Shown piece after piece: positions 8,756-17,182 of a DNA stretch of 64,000 nt. The notes under the pieces were generated by a model that made no database searches, was not told the DNA's origin, and saw only the letters and a list, made by a program, of their open reading frames with translations. How positions within the stretch are numbered: the stretch's first letter is position 1; each line of letters starts with the position of its first letter. This DNA comes from Dechloromonas sp. Dech2017 (lineage in GTDB: Bacteria; Pseudomonadota; Gammaproteobacteria; Burkholderiales; Rhodocyclaceae): positions 1 through 64,000 of the forward strand of contig SSXW01000008.1 of the NCBI GenBank assembly GCA_009469585.1, read 5' to 3'. The position numbers and the translations under genes were made by a program.

Positions 8756-8808
8756 AATTGTCAGGGTACAATCTGCTGCACCGCACCAATCATTCGCCCG
8801 ACCCCATC

Positions 8809-10119
8809 ATGCACCCTCGCCTGACGCTCTCCGAACTGGAAGAACACCCGCTCCGCCAGCGCCTGAACAATGAGTTCCACGCCCGGCCGCCGGTGCCGCT
8901 GGTCGGCGCCGTGCTCGTCTCGCACCTGGTCTTCAAGCACAGCGCGACGACGGCGCCGGCCGAGCGCGACAACCTGGCCAAGCTGTGCCAGGGCCACGTC
9001 TGCACCGCCATCGAAAGCTCGGACGCCCACCTGATGATCGAGACCGGCGCCTTCCGCATGCGCTGGGAGCTGCACACCGAATTCTCCAGCTACACCTTCT
9101 TCCGGCCGCTGGTCAGCGGCGAGGAGCTGTCGCCCGACGTCACTGCCTTCGATGCCGTGCATCCCGAGTGGTTTTCCGGCATTCCCGGCCAACTGATCGT
9201 CGCCACCCACGTCGAGCTGCGGTCGACCGACGAAATCAACCCCGATTCGGTACTCAACAGCCTGACCCCGAACGGCCGGACGATGGTCGCCTCGCGGGTC
9301 GCCGACAACGCCGCCTGGATCTTCACCGACTTCAAGATCGACAACGGCTTCTCGCGTTTTCTCGTGCTCAACGCCAGCATGACCCAGCGCCAGGCCGGAC
9401 GCACCGTGCAGCGCCTGTGCGAAATCGAGACCTACCGCCTGATGGCCCTGCTCGGCCTGCCCATCGCCAAGGAAGTCGGGCGCTGGCTGTACTCCGGCGA
9501 AAAGCAGCTGGCCGAACTGATGGACAAGATCGGCCAGGCCAAGAGCCCGGAAGACGAGCGCACCGTGCTCGCCACCCTGTCCGGGCTGGCCGCCGAAGTC
9601 GAGCACTCGGTGGCCCGCACCACCTTCCGCTTCGGCGCCTCGCGCGCCTACCACGGGCTGGTCATGCAGCGCATCGAGGAACTGCGCGAAACGCGCATCT
9701 CCGGCCTGCCGACCTTCAACGAATTCATGCAGCGCCGCCTGCTGCCCGGCATGAACACCTGCGAGGCGATCAGCCGCCGCCAGGAAGAACTTTCGGCGCG
9801 CGTCGCCCGCAACAGCCAGCTGCTGCGCACCCGCGTCGACATCGAACTGGAGCGCCAGAACCAGGAGCTGCTCGGCCAGATGAACAGCCGCGCCAAGCTG
9901 CAACTGCGCCTGCAGGAAACGGTCGAGGGCCTGTCGGTCGTCGTCCTCACCTACTACGGCTCGCAACTGGTGCAGTACCTGGCCAAGGGGACCAAGGAGC
10001 TGCACCACCTGAATACCGACGTGATCACGGCGGTTTCGATTCCGGTGATTGCCGGGGTGGTGGCTTGGGGGACGCGGCGGATGCGGAAGAAATTGGCGGC
10101 GGAGGAAGGGGCTGCCTGA
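8809..10119 (+). CDS. DUF3422 family membrane-anchored protein
   Basis: A 436-residue protein of the DUF3422 family: an N-terminal 'LRQRLNNEFHARPPVPL' signature, a long helical middle rich in Glu, Gln and Arg, and two hydrophobic segments at the C-terminus ('VVVLTYYGSQLVQYLA' and 'VSIPVIAGVVAWG'). The family is common in proteobacteria; its function is not known to me, though the architecture suggests an inner-membrane protein with a large cytosolic domain. I chose ATG 8809, from which the conserved 'LTLSELEEHPLR' begins; an upstream in-frame extension is unlikely. TACAAT at 8767-8772 may be a -10 element. Confidence 0.8.
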   Translation: MHPRLTLSELEEHPLRQRLNNEFHARPPVPLVGAVLVSHLVFKHSATTAPAERDNLAKLCQGHVCTAIESSDAHLMIETGAFRMRWELHTEFSSYTFFRPLVSGEELSPDVTAFDAVHPEWFSGIPGQLIVATHVELRSTDEINPDSVLNSLTPNGRTMVASRVADNAAWIFTDFKIDNGFSRFLVLNASMTQRQAGRTVQRLCEIETYRLMALLGLPIAKEVGRWLYSGEKQLAELMDKIGQAKSPEDERTVLATLSGLAAEVEHSVARTTFRFGASRAYHGLVMQRIEELRETRISGLPTFNEFMQRRLLPGMNTCEAISRRQEELSARVARNSQLLRTRVDIELERQNQELLGQMNSRAKLQLRLQETVEGLSVVVLTYYGSQLVQYLAKGTKELHHLNTDVITAVSIPVIAGVVAWGTRRMRKKLAAEEGAA

Positions 10120-10228
10120 GGCGCCGTTTTCCTTCCGTACCCGATGGGCGGGTGGTGATATGAAACGGTGGTTTCGGCGCCTGACGGGTGGGCTTTTTTA
10201 CCGCTGCTTTCCGCGTTGACCGCGGGCG

Positions 10229-10289
10229 TACTTTCTTTTGCTTCGCCAAAAGAAAGTAAGCAAAGAAAAGGCGACCCTGGGTCGGCGCC
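10229..10289 (+). repeat. Left 61-bp perfect arm of the inverted-repeat element
   Basis: Exact reverse complement of 10687-10747. Begins TACTTTCTTTTGCTTCGCC and contains an internal 11-bp hairpin (10230-10257). Confidence 0.95.
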
Positions 10290-10461
10290 GGGCTGCGCCC
10301 GGTTCCCTGCGCTACTCGCCGGGCCGGGCGGCTGCGCAACTCGGGGCTACGCCCCTCAAACAGTGCTCGCCGACTTCCCCCGGCCCTCCTGCGCTGCTCG
10401 GCGTCTTCTAGGGGGACCCGGAAAGACGTCGCGGCGCGACAGCTCTGCCAAAAACGGGACC

Positions 10462-10504
10462 GCTGCGGTCAACGGGAATTTTTGCCCAAAACCGAAAAAC
10501 TCCG
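10462..10504 (-). repeat. GTCGAC-box dispersed repeat inside the inverted-repeat element
   Basis: On the minus strand: T-rich stretch, then AATTCCCGTTGACCGCAGCG. This is the same core found elsewhere in the window in genes and spacers. Partial copies of the core also occur in both outer arms of the element (10204-10226 and 10753-10775), which may link the short repeats to this larger element. Confidence 0.7.
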
Positions 10505-10686
10505 TTCGGTTTGCTGGGCCCCTTGAGAGGCGCCGAGCAACGCAGGGCTTGGCGGAAAAAGGGCGAGCACTGTCTGAGGGCCGAAGGCCCGAGTTGCGCA
10601 GCGCCCTGAGCAATGCAAAGCATTGCGAGGAAGTACTCTTGGGGCGCCCCCGCCAAGTCCGAGTAGCGCAGGGAACCCCCGAAGGG

Positions 10687-10747
10687 GGCGCCGACCCAGG
10701 GTCGCCTTTTCTTTGCTTACTTTCTTTTGGCGAAGCAAAAGAAAGTA
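10687..10747 (-). repeat. Right 61-bp perfect arm of the inverted-repeat element
   Basis: Exact reverse complement of 10229-10289. The identity of the two arms over 61 bases, in a region with no selection for coding, points to recent arrival or gene conversion between arms. Confidence 0.95.
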
Positions 10748-10857
10748 ATGTCGCCGGTCAACGGCGAAAAACAGCGCCTCAGAAAAAAACGCCCGCCCGT
10801 CAGGCGCAAATAAAACCCGCCACGTCAGCCGCACAAAACAGCGCCCCCCGCTTAATT

Positions 10858-10863
10858 TATAAT
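10858..10863 (+). promoter_or_regulatory. Consensus -10 box for purC
   Basis: TATAAT, a perfect -10 hexamer, 31 bp upstream of the purC GTG start. The region where a -35 should lie shows no good match, so an activator or extended contacts may be needed. Confidence 0.5.
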
Positions 10864-10893
10864 GCGCCTTTCGCTCATTTCGGAACCCCACCC

Positions 10894-11826
10894 GTGACCG
10901 CTCCGCTCTTCGAATCCACCATCACCAGCCTGCCCCTGCTCAACAAGGGCAAGGTCCGCGACATCTACGCCGTCAATGCCGAGCAGCTGCTGATCGTCAC
11001 CACCGACCGCCTGTCGGCCTTCGACGTCATCCTGCCCGACCCCATCCCGCGCAAGGGCGAGGTGTTGCAGGCGGTGGCCAATTTCTGGTTCGCCAAGCTC
11101 GGCCATATCGTCCCCAACCAGCTGACCGGGGTCGATCCCGAATCGGTCGTCGCGCCCAGCGAGCGCGAGCAGGTGCGGGGCCGGGCGGTGGTCGTCAAGC
11201 GCCTGAAGCCGCTGCCGATCGAGGCCGTGGTGCGCGGCTACGTCATCGGTTCGGGCTGGAAGGATTACCAGCAGACCGGCGCCATCTGCGGCATCGCGCT
11301 GCCGGCCGGCCTCAAGATGGCGGCCAAGCTGCCGTCGCCGATCTTCACGCCGGCGACCAAGGCCGCCGTCGGCGACCACGACGAGAACGTCTCCTTCGCC
11401 ACCGCCCAGGCCAACTGCGCCGCCGAGCTGGCCGAAGCGCTGGCCGGCACCGGCAAGAACGGCGCCGGGCTGGCCGACGAGGCGCGGATCGCCGCCATCC
11501 GCCTCTATGAAGAGGCTGCCGCCTACGCCCGCGGCCGCGGCATCATCATCGCCGACACCAAGTTCGAGTTCGGCATCGACGCCGCCGGCACCCTGCACCT
11601 GATCGACGAAGCACTGACCCCGGATTCGTCGCGCTTCTGGCCGGCCGACCAGTACGCCGAGGGCAGCAACCCGCCGTCCTACGACAAGCAGTACGTGCGC
11701 GACTACCTGGAAACCCTGGACTGGGGCAAGGTCGCCCCCGGCCCCAGGCTGCCGGCCGACGTCATCGCCCGGACCAGCGCCAAGTACATCGAGGCCTACG
11801 AAAAGCTGACCGGCAAGACGCTGTAG
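10894..11826 (+). CDS. purC: Phosphoribosylaminoimidazole-succinocarboxamide synthase
   Basis: PurC (310 residues from GTG 10894) joins aspartate to CAIR using ATP, step eight of purine synthesis (SAICAR formation). It is the longer, yeast-like form rather than the 237-residue E. coli form. Motifs visible are '[11 protein letters not shown]' near the start, '[20 protein letters not shown]', '[14 protein letters not shown]', 'DTKFEFG' and '[14 protein letters not shown]'. The open frame continues upstream through the inverted-repeat element, but the conserved protein begins '[19 protein letters not shown]'; GTG 10894 is the only sensible start and follows the TATAAT box. It is separated from the other purine genes here (purH, purD) by about 18 kb. 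Confidence 0.95.
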   Translation: MTAPLFESTITSLPLLNKGKVRDIYAVNAEQLLIVTTDRLSAFDVILPDPIPRKGEVLQAVANFWFAKLGHIVPNQLTGVDPESVVAPSEREQVRGRAVVVKRLKPLPIEAVVRGYVIGSGWKDYQQTGAICGIALPAGLKMAAKLPSPIFTPATKAAVGDHDENVSFATAQANCAAELAEALAGTGKNGAGLADEARIAAIRLYEEAAAYARGRGIIIADTKFEFGIDAAGTLHLIDEALTPDSSRFWPADQYAEGSNPPSYDKQYVRDYLETLDWGKVAPGPRLPADVIARTSAKYIEAYEKLTGKTL

Positions 11827-11839
11827 GCATTTTTTTGAA

Positions 11840-11860
11840 CCCGGCCCGGGCGGCCGGGTC
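11840..11860. other. GC hairpin after purC
   Basis: ACCCGGCC and GGCCGGGT form an 8-bp stem. No T-run follows on either strand, so it is not a classical intrinsic terminator; it may protect the message end. Confidence 0.35.
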
Positions 11861-11892
11861 TAACGGCGGTCACCATCGAGCAGGAGGCAGCC

Positions 11893-12666
11893 GTGCGAGA
11901 AACCCTCAACTCCCCCCATAGCGGTTTCGCGCTGCCGGCCGTCCGCCGGATTTCATGGTCCAGCCCCCTGGCCTGGCTCAGCGCCGGGTGGCGCGACCTC
12001 AAGGCCAACCCCCTGCCCTCGCTGGCCTATGGACTGCTCTTCGCCCTCGGTGGTGACCTCATCATCCTGGCCACGCTCGACCGCCCGCACCTGGTCACCG
12101 TCGCCGTTTCCGGCTTCTTCCTGATCGCCCCACTGCTCGCCGCCGGACTCTACGAGCTGAGCCGGCGCACCGCCGCCGGTGAGAAGATCCTGTTCATCGA
12201 CTCGCTCGCCTGCTTCCGCCTCAACGGTGAATCGCTCGCCCTCTTCGGCCTGCTGCTGGCCTTGATCGCCATCATGTGGGAGCGCTTCTCGGCCATCGCC
12301 TTCGCCATCCTCGGCAGCAACTCGGGCGGCAGCGCCGGGGTCTTCCTCAGCCGCATCGTGCTGAGTGGCGAGCACACCGCCTTCATCGCCACCTGGTTCG
12401 CCCTCGGCGCCGTGCTGGCCGCCGCCGTCTTCGCGCTGTCGGTGATCACCGCCCAGATCATTCTCGACCGCGACGCCGACATCGCCACCGCCGTCATGGC
12501 CAGCCTGCGTGCCTTCTCCGCCAACAGCGGCCCGTTGCTGCTGTGGGCGGCGCTGATCGTCGCCCTCACCCTGCTCGGTTTCGCCACCCTGCTCTTCGGG
12601 CTGGTCGTCATCATGCCGATTCTCGGCCACGCCTCGTGGCACGCCTATCGCGAACTAGTAGAATAA
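11893..12666 (+). CDS. DUF2189 family membrane protein
   Basis: A 257-residue integral membrane protein with about five or six hydrophobic segments and the 'WLSAGWRDLKANPLPSLAYG' signature at residues 29-50 that marks DUF2189. The family's function is unknown to me. The start is GTG 11893, supported by AGGAGG at 11882-11887. It is followed directly by an intrinsic terminator, so it is probably transcribed alone or at the end of a purC transcript. Confidence 0.78.
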   Translation: MRETLNSPHSGFALPAVRRISWSSPLAWLSAGWRDLKANPLPSLAYGLLFALGGDLIILATLDRPHLVTVAVSGFFLIAPLLAAGLYELSRRTAAGEKILFIDSLACFRLNGESLALFGLLLALIAIMWERFSAIAFAILGSNSGGSAGVFLSRIVLSGEHTAFIATWFALGAVLAAAVFALSVITAQIILDRDADIATAVMASLRAFSANSGPLLLWAALIVALTLLGFATLLFGLVVIMPILGHASWHAYRELVE

Positions 12667-12687
12667 AGACATACCAGCCACAACAAC

Positions 12688-12709
12688 GGGCGGCCTGGGC
12701 CGCCCTTTT
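12688..12709 (+). terminator. Intrinsic terminator after the DUF2189 gene
   Basis: GGGCGGC, loop CTGG, GCCGCCC, then TTTT. It lies between the DUF2189 stop and the oligopeptidase start. Confidence 0.8.
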
Positions 12710-12725
12710 CATTTGCCCCGACCTC

Positions 12726-14780
12726 ATGACCACGACCAACCCGCTGCTCGACTTCACCGACCTGCCACGCTTCGACCTGATCCAGCCGGAACACGTCAAG
12801 CCGGCCATCACCCAACTGCTGGCCGACGGCCGCGCCCTGATCGACCGCCTGACCGGCGAGTCCACGCCGGCCACCTGGGCCGACTTCGCCGGGGCGCTGT
12901 CGGAAGGGCTGGAGCCTTTCGGCCGCGCCTGGGGCGTGGTCGGCCACCTGCACTCGGTCAACGACGTACCGGCCTGGCGCGAGGCGTACAACGAGATGCT
13001 GCCGGAAGTGTCGCGCTTCTACACCGAGCTCGGCCAGAACCTCAAGCTGTTCGACAAGTACCGGGCGCTTTTCAAAAATGAGGCTTTTTCCCGGTTGACC
13101 GTGGAGCAGCAGAAAATCATCGAAAACGAGATCCGCGATTTCCGCCTCGGCGGCGCCGAGTTGCCGGAAGACCAGAAGCCGCGCTTCCAGGCGATCATGG
13201 AAGAGCTGTCGCAGCTTTCCGCCAAGTTCTCGGAAAACCTGCTCGACGCGACCAACGCCTTCGCCGAGGTGGTCACCGACGAAGCCGTGCTGGCCGGCCT
13301 GCCCGACTATGCCAAGGACGCCGCCCGCGAGGTCGCGCAAAAGGCTGGCGTCGAGGGCTGGAAATTCACGCTGCACGCCCCCTCCTACGGGCCGCTGATG
13401 CAGTACGCCGACAACCGCGAGCTGCGCGCCCGCATGTACCGCGCCTATGCGACGCGCGCCGCCGAGATCGACAACGGCTACAGCAAGCCGGAATGGGACA
13501 ACGGCCCGCTGATGAAGCGCATCCTCGAACTGCGCGCCGAAGACGCCCGGATGCTCGGCTTCGCCAATTTCGCCGAGGTCTCGCTGCTGCCCAAGATGGC
13601 CGACACGCCGGAGCAGGTGCTCGCTTTCCTGGGCGACATGGCGAAGAAGGCCAAGCCCTTCGCCGAGAAGGACATGGCCGAACTGCTCGCCTTCGCCAGG
13701 GACGAACTGGGCATCGCCGACTTCCAGCCCTGGGATGCCGCCTACGTTTCCGAAAAACTGCTGCAGGCCCGCTACGCCTTCTCCGAGCAGGAGGTGAAGC
13801 AGTATTTCACCGAACCCAAGGTCGTCGCCGGGCTGTTCAAGGTCATCGAGAGCCTGTTCACGGTGAAAGTAAAGGAAGACAAAGCGCCGGTCTGGCACGA
13901 GGACGTGCGTTTCTATCGCATCGAAACGCCGGCCGGCGACCTGGTCGGCCAGTTCTACATGGACCTCTACGCCCGCGAGACCAAGCGCGGCGGCGCCTGG
14001 ATGGACGAGGCGCGTTCGCGCAAGCGGACAGCCGGCGGCATCCAGAAGCCGATCGCCTACCTGAATTGCAACTTCGCCCGGCCGGTCGGCGGCAAACCCG
14101 CCACCTTCACGCACGACGAAGTGATCACCCTCTTCCACGAAGCCGGCCACGGCCTGCACCACCTGCTGACGCGCGGCGAGGAGCTGGGCGTTTCCGGCAT
14201 CCACGGCGTCGAGTGGGAGGCCGTCGAACTGCCGTCGCAGTTCATGGAAAACTACTGCTGGGAATGGGACGTGCTGCAAGGCATGACCGCCCACGTAACG
14301 ACCGGCGAGCCGCTGCCGCGCACGCTGTACGACAAGATGTTCGCCGCCAAGAATTTCCAGAGTGGCATGATGACCGTGCGCCAGCTGGAATTCTCGATCT
14401 TCGACATGCGCCTGCATTGCGAATTCGACCCGAATTCCGCGTCGACCGTGATGGATGTCATTCGCGAAGTACGCGAGGAAGTCGCCGTGCTCATCCCGCC
14501 CGAATGGCACCGCTTCCCGAACAGCTTCTCGCACATCTTCGGCGGCGGCTACGCGGCCGGCTACTACAGCTACAAGTGGGCGGAAGTGCTGTCGGCCGAC
14601 GCCTACGCCGCCTTCGAGGAAGCCGGCAACCCCTTCGACCCGGTGGTCGGCCAGCGCTACCTCGACGAAATCCTGTCCAAGGGCGGGTCGCGTCCGGCGC
14701 TGGAAAACTTCAAGGCCTTCCGCGGCCGCGAACCCAGCCCGGACGCATTGCTGCGTCATAGCGGTATGATTGCAGCGTGA
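12726..14780 (+). CDS. prlC: Oligopeptidase A (M3 metallopeptidase)
   Basis: A 684-residue M3-family zinc peptidase. The zinc motif HEAGH is at residues 471-475, with the third ligand region 'EAVELPSQFMENY' about 25 residues later, as in E. coli OpdA/PrlC. The enzyme degrades short peptides, including cleaved signal peptides, in the cytoplasm. The start at 12726 follows the DUF2189 terminator. Near residues 119-129 ('FSRLTVEQQ', nt 13081-13110) the DNA reads CTTTTTCCCGGTTGACCGTG, a close relative of the dispersed GTCGAC-box, although the protein aligns normally there. Confidence 0.93.
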   Translation: MTTTNPLLDFTDLPRFDLIQPEHVKPAITQLLADGRALIDRLTGESTPATWADFAGALSEGLEPFGRAWGVVGHLHSVNDVPAWREAYNEMLPEVSRFYTELGQNLKLFDKYRALFKNEAFSRLTVEQQKIIENEIRDFRLGGAELPEDQKPRFQAIMEELSQLSAKFSENLLDATNAFAEVVTDEAVLAGLPDYAKDAAREVAQKAGVEGWKFTLHAPSYGPLMQYADNRELRARMYRAYATRAAEIDNGYSKPEWDNGPLMKRILELRAEDARMLGFANFAEVSLLPKMADTPEQVLAFLGDMAKKAKPFAEKDMAELLAFARDELGIADFQPWDAAYVSEKLLQARYAFSEQEVKQYFTEPKVVAGLFKVIESLFTVKVKEDKAPVWHEDVRFYRIETPAGDLVGQFYMDLYARETKRGGAWMDEARSRKRTAGGIQKPIAYLNCNFARPVGGKPATFTHDEVITLFHEAGHGLHHLLTRGEELGVSGIHGVEWEAVELPSQFMENYCWEWDVLQGMTAHVTTGEPLPRTLYDKMFAAKNFQSGMMTVRQLEFSIFDMRLHCEFDPNSASTVMDVIREVREEVAVLIPPEWHRFPNSFSHIFGGGYAAGYYSYKWAEVLSADAYAAFEEAGNPFDPVVGQRYLDEILSKGGSRPALENFKAFRGREPSPDALLRHSGMIAA

Positions 14781-14802
14781 TTCACGCACGGGGAGAGCGA
14801 TC

Positions 14803-15291
14803 ATGCGTCATCTGCTGATGTTGTGCCTGGCCGTGGCTACGGCCGGCGCCCTGGCCGACACCTACCGGTGGACCGACGAGGCCGGCCGCACTGTCATTTC
14901 CGATACACCGCCAGTAGGCAAGGCGCGCGACGTGCAGCGCAAGAGCGTCGGCAGCGAGGCCGGCGACACCCTGCCCTTCGCCACCCGCAAGGCGGCCGAG
15001 GCCTTCCCGGTCACCCTGTACACTGCTGCCGACTGCGTCAGCGAGTGCAAGCAGGCCCGCGACCTGCTCAACGGCCGCGGCGTCCCGTTCAGCGAAAAGA
15101 TGGTGCAAAACCCCGAGGACGCCCGGGAACTCAAGCAACTGGTCGGCGATGCCTTCGTGCCCGCCCTCAAGGTCGGCAAGCAGCACGTCCGCGGCTACGA
15201 CGCCGGCGCCTACGACAACCTGCTCGACCTGGCCGGTTATCCGAAAAGCGCGCCCTATGGCGCCAAACCGTCGGGCGGGCTGAGCCAGTGA
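14803..15291 (+). CDS. Exported DUF4124/glutaredoxin-like protein
   Basis: A 162-residue protein with a signal peptide (about residues 1-18, ending ALA), then a DUF4124 segment ('TYRWTDEAGRTVISDTPP') and a glutaredoxin-like domain ('VTLYTAADCVSECKQARDLL'). The two cysteines are spaced C-x3-C rather than the usual C-x2-C, so redox chemistry should differ from classical glutaredoxin. It probably acts in the periplasm. The stop overlaps the exonuclease III start (GTGA, 15288-15291). The start at 14803 has GGGGAGAG upstream. Confidence 0.75.
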   Translation: MRHLLMLCLAVATAGALADTYRWTDEAGRTVISDTPPVGKARDVQRKSVGSEAGDTLPFATRKAAEAFPVTLYTAADCVSECKQARDLLNGRGVPFSEKMVQNPEDARELKQLVGDAFVPALKVGKQHVRGYDAGAYDNLLDLAGYPKSAPYGAKPSGGLSQ

Positions 15292-16064
15292 AAATTGCCA
15301 GCTGGAACGTCAATTCGCTGAAGGTCCGCCTGCCCCACCTGCTCGACTGGCTGGCCGCCGCCCAGCCCGATGCGCTGTGCCTGCAGGAACTGAAGCTCGA
15401 AGACCACAATTTCCCGCGCGCCGAAATCGAGGCGGCCGGCTACCACGTCGCCTTTTCCGGCCAGAAGACCTACAACGGCGTCGCCCTGCTCGCCCGCCAG
15501 CCGATCACCGACGTCGTCGCCGGCAACCCGCTGTTCGCCGACGAGCAGAAGCGGCTGATCAGCGGCACCATTGCCGGCGCCAGCGGCGACATCCGCATCG
15601 TCTGCGCCTACATGCCGAACGGCCAGGCGGTGGGTAGCGACAAGTACGACTACAAGCTGCGCTGGCTGGATGCGCTGGCCGACTGGCTGGCCGGCGAGAT
15701 CGCCCGCTACCCGCGGCTGGCCCTGTGCGGCGACTACAACATCGCCCCCGACGACCGCGACGTGCATGACCCGCAGCGCTGGGCCGGCGAAATCCTGTGC
15801 TCCGAGCCGGAGCGCGCCGCCTTCCAGCGCCTGCTCGGCCTCGGCCTGAGCGACAGCTTCCGCCTCTTCGCGCAGCCGGAAAAGACCTTCTCGTGGTGGG
15901 ATTACCGCATGCTCGGTTTCCAGAAGAACCTCGGCCTGCGCATCGACCACGTGCTGCTCTCCGCCCCGCTCGCCGCCCAATGCACGGCGGCCGGCATCGA
16001 CCGCGCGCCGCGCAAGCTGGAGCGGCCGTCCGACCACGCCCCGGTGTGGGCGACGCTGGGTTGA
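15288..16064 (+). CDS. xth: Exodeoxyribonuclease III
   Basis: A 258-residue AP endonuclease/3'-exonuclease of the ExoIII family used in base-excision repair. Motifs include 'WNVNSLKVRLPHL', the catalytic 'LQELKLED' Glu, 'GDYNIAPDDRDVHDP', 'WWDYR', 'RIDHVLLS' and the final 'SDHAPVW'. The start is GTG overlapping the previous stop, which places the conserved 'KIASWNVNS' at residue 2 as in the family. Confidence 0.94.
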   Translation: MKIASWNVNSLKVRLPHLLDWLAAAQPDALCLQELKLEDHNFPRAEIEAAGYHVAFSGQKTYNGVALLARQPITDVVAGNPLFADEQKRLISGTIAGASGDIRIVCAYMPNGQAVGSDKYDYKLRWLDALADWLAGEIARYPRLALCGDYNIAPDDRDVHDPQRWAGEILCSEPERAAFQRLLGLGLSDSFRLFAQPEKTFSWWDYRMLGFQKNLGLRIDHVLLSAPLAAQCTAAGIDRAPRKLERPSDHAPVWATLG

Positions 16065-16070
16065 GCGGCC

Positions 16071-16772
16071 ATGGAGGCGACCGCCGCGCCGACCGGCAGC
16101 CAGGCCACCCCGGCGGTCGACCGGAAAAAACTGCTCGATTTGTACCCGGCGCTGGCCAGCCTGCCGGCCGAGCGGCTGACCGACCTGCTCCGCCGGACGG
16201 CCGTCATGCACCTGCCGGCGGGCACCCAGGTCTTCGCCGAGCACCAGCGCTGCCAGGGCTTCCCGCTACTGATCGACGGCGGCATCAAGGTCATCAAGCT
16301 GGCCGCCAGCGGCCGCGAGCTGATGCTCTACCGCGTCGTCCCCGGCGGCTCGTGCATCATCAGTTCGAGCTGCCTGCTCGGCCACAGCGACTACAACGCC
16401 CGCGGCATCGCCGAAACGCCGCTCACCCTGCTCGCCCTGCCGGTCGACGCCTTCGCCGCGCTGATGGTCGACCACGCCCCCTTCCGCGATTTCGTCTTCC
16501 ACCTCTTCGCCGAACGCATTTGTGAATTGATGCAACTGGTCGAGGAAGTCGCCTTCGCCCGCCTCGACCAGCGCCTGGCCAAGGTGCTGCTGGCCCGCCA
16601 CGAAACGGTGCTCAACGTCACCCACCAGCAGCTGGCCGACGAACTGGGCAGCGTCCGGGAAATCGTCAGCCGGCTGCTCAAGGGCTTCGCCGCCCAGGGC
16701 CTGGTCACCCTCGGTCGCGAGCAGCTGACCATCGTCGATCGCCCGGGCCTGCAAAAACTAGCTGCTGTGTGA
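16071..16772 (+). CDS. Crp/Fnr-family transcriptional regulator
   Basis: A 233-residue regulator with a cyclic-nucleotide-binding-like sensory domain (about residues 45-150), a dimer helix, and a C-terminal Crp-type helix-turn-helix ('THQQLADELGSVREIVSRLLKGF'). The recognition helix has E and R at typical contact positions. It lacks the N-terminal cysteine cluster of FNR but carries several cysteines in the sensory domain ('RCQGF', 'GSCIISSSCLLG'). A CRP-like palindrome overlaps its stop codon, in front of the DUF2892 gene, which is therefore a likely target. Near residues 14-24 the DNA (16111-16141) resembles the dispersed GTCGAC-box in reverse. Confidence 0.87.
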   Translation: MEATAAPTGSQATPAVDRKKLLDLYPALASLPAERLTDLLRRTAVMHLPAGTQVFAEHQRCQGFPLLIDGGIKVIKLAASGRELMLYRVVPGGSCIISSSCLLGHSDYNARGIAETPLTLLALPVDAFAALMVDHAPFRDFVFHLFAERICELMQLVEEVAFARLDQRLAKVLLARHETVLNVTHQQLADELGSVREIVSRLLKGFAAQGLVTLGREQLTIVDRPGLQKLAAV

Positions 16773-16783
16773 CCGCGGTTACA
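16768..16783 (+). promoter_or_regulatory. CRP-like operator TGTGA-N6-TTACA
   Basis: TGTGACCGCGGTTACA is a 16-bp near-perfect palindrome, one base off the E. coli CRP consensus half-site arrangement. It overlaps the stop codon of the Crp-family gene and lies 77 bp upstream of the DUF2892 start, so it is probably where this regulator or another Crp-type protein controls the downstream gene. Confidence 0.55.
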
Positions 16784-16797
16784 TACCCGGCGAGGCG

Positions 16798-16820
16798 GGA
16801 CGACTAAAGTTCAGTCGTCC
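16798..16820 (+). promoter_or_regulatory. Inverted repeat in the DUF2892 leader
   Basis: GGACGACT, seven bases, AGTCGTCC: a perfect 8-bp inverted repeat 25 bp upstream of the start. It may be a leader hairpin or second operator. Confidence 0.45.
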
Positions 16821-16844
16821 ACACAACCTCACGGAGTAAACATC

Positions 16845-17036
16845 ATGGCTGCAAATGTTGGCGGAATCGACAAAACCCTGCGTATCGTTGCCGGCGCCGG
16901 CCTGGTCGGCGCCACCGTGGCCGGCCTGCTGCCGGTCTGGGGCTACATCGGCATCGTGCCGCTGGCCACCGGCCTGCTCGGCTGGTGCCCGGCCTACACG
17001 CTGCTCGGCATGAATACCTGCCCGATGAAGAAGTAA
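16845..17036 (+). CDS. DUF2892 small inner-membrane protein
   Basis: A 63-residue protein starting MAANVGGIDKTLRI with two hydrophobic helices and a C-terminal 'GWCPAYTLLGMNTCP' containing two cysteines. This matches DUF2892 (the membrane part of YgaP-like proteins). Such proteins often accompany rhodanese or sulfur/thiol-response genes. A CGGAG ribosome binding site precedes the ATG, and an intrinsic terminator follows the stop, so it is a single-gene unit under the CRP-like operator. Confidence 0.8.
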   Translation: MAANVGGIDKTLRIVAGAGLVGATVAGLLPVWGYIGIVPLATGLLGWCPAYTLLGMNTCPMKK

Positions 17037-17057
17037 GCCGCCATCAGGCCCGCCCCC

Positions 17058-17083
17058 AAACCCGCTGCGGCGGGTTTTTTTTA
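17058..17083 (+). terminator. Intrinsic terminator after the DUF2892 gene
   Basis: CCCGC, loop TGCG, GCGGG, flanked by AAA and a run of eight T residues. Confidence 0.9.
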
Positions 17084-17094
17084 TGGGCGGTGGC

Positions 17095-17136
17095 TTTTCG
17101 TTTTTCGGCGATTTTTGCCGTCGACCGCCGGAGTGA
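17095..17136 (+). repeat. GTCGAC-box dispersed repeat in the DUF2892/rsmA convergent gap
   Basis: T-rich (CTTTTCGTTTTTCGGCG) followed by ATTTTTGCCGTCGACCGCCG. Lies after the DUF2892 terminator and before the end of rsmA. Confidence 0.75.
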
Positions 17137-17182
17137 CGCTTCGTTTGCTGGTCGCCATGCCGGGCGGTAACGCTGCCGGGCC

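Larger units (their letters stand above)
10177..10807. repeat. 631-bp element with long terminal inverted repeats
   Basis: The ends are arranged as nested inverted repeats. The best part is a perfect 61-bp pair (10229-10289 with 10687-10747). Inside it 10301-10318 pairs with 10660-10677; outside it, GCGCCTGACGGG at 10177-10188 pairs with its complement at 10796-10807, and the stretch between matches imperfectly. Each 61-bp arm also folds on itself (ACTTTCTTTTG / CAAAAGAAAGT). No transposase or convincing coding sequence is present; an open frame crosses the whole element into purC, but its composition is that of GC-rich non-coding DNA. Similar ACTTTCTTTTG-type arms are, from memory, scattered in many betaproteobacterial genomes. 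It looks like a non-autonomous mobile or structural element. It sits 50 bp from the purC -10. Confidence 0.8.

Noticed and set aside
8758-8772. TTGTCA and TACAAT as a promoter before the DUF3422 gene
   Set aside because: Only 3 bp separate the hexamers; TACAAT alone may be a -10 but no -35 fits.
10168-11826. One long reading frame of 552 codons covering the inverted-repeat element and purC
   Set aside because: The first 242 codons translate repeat DNA with no family resemblance; PurC begins at GTG 10894 behind a TATAAT box.
11840-11860. Intrinsic terminator after purC
   Set aside because: The stem is strong but neither strand has a T-run after it.
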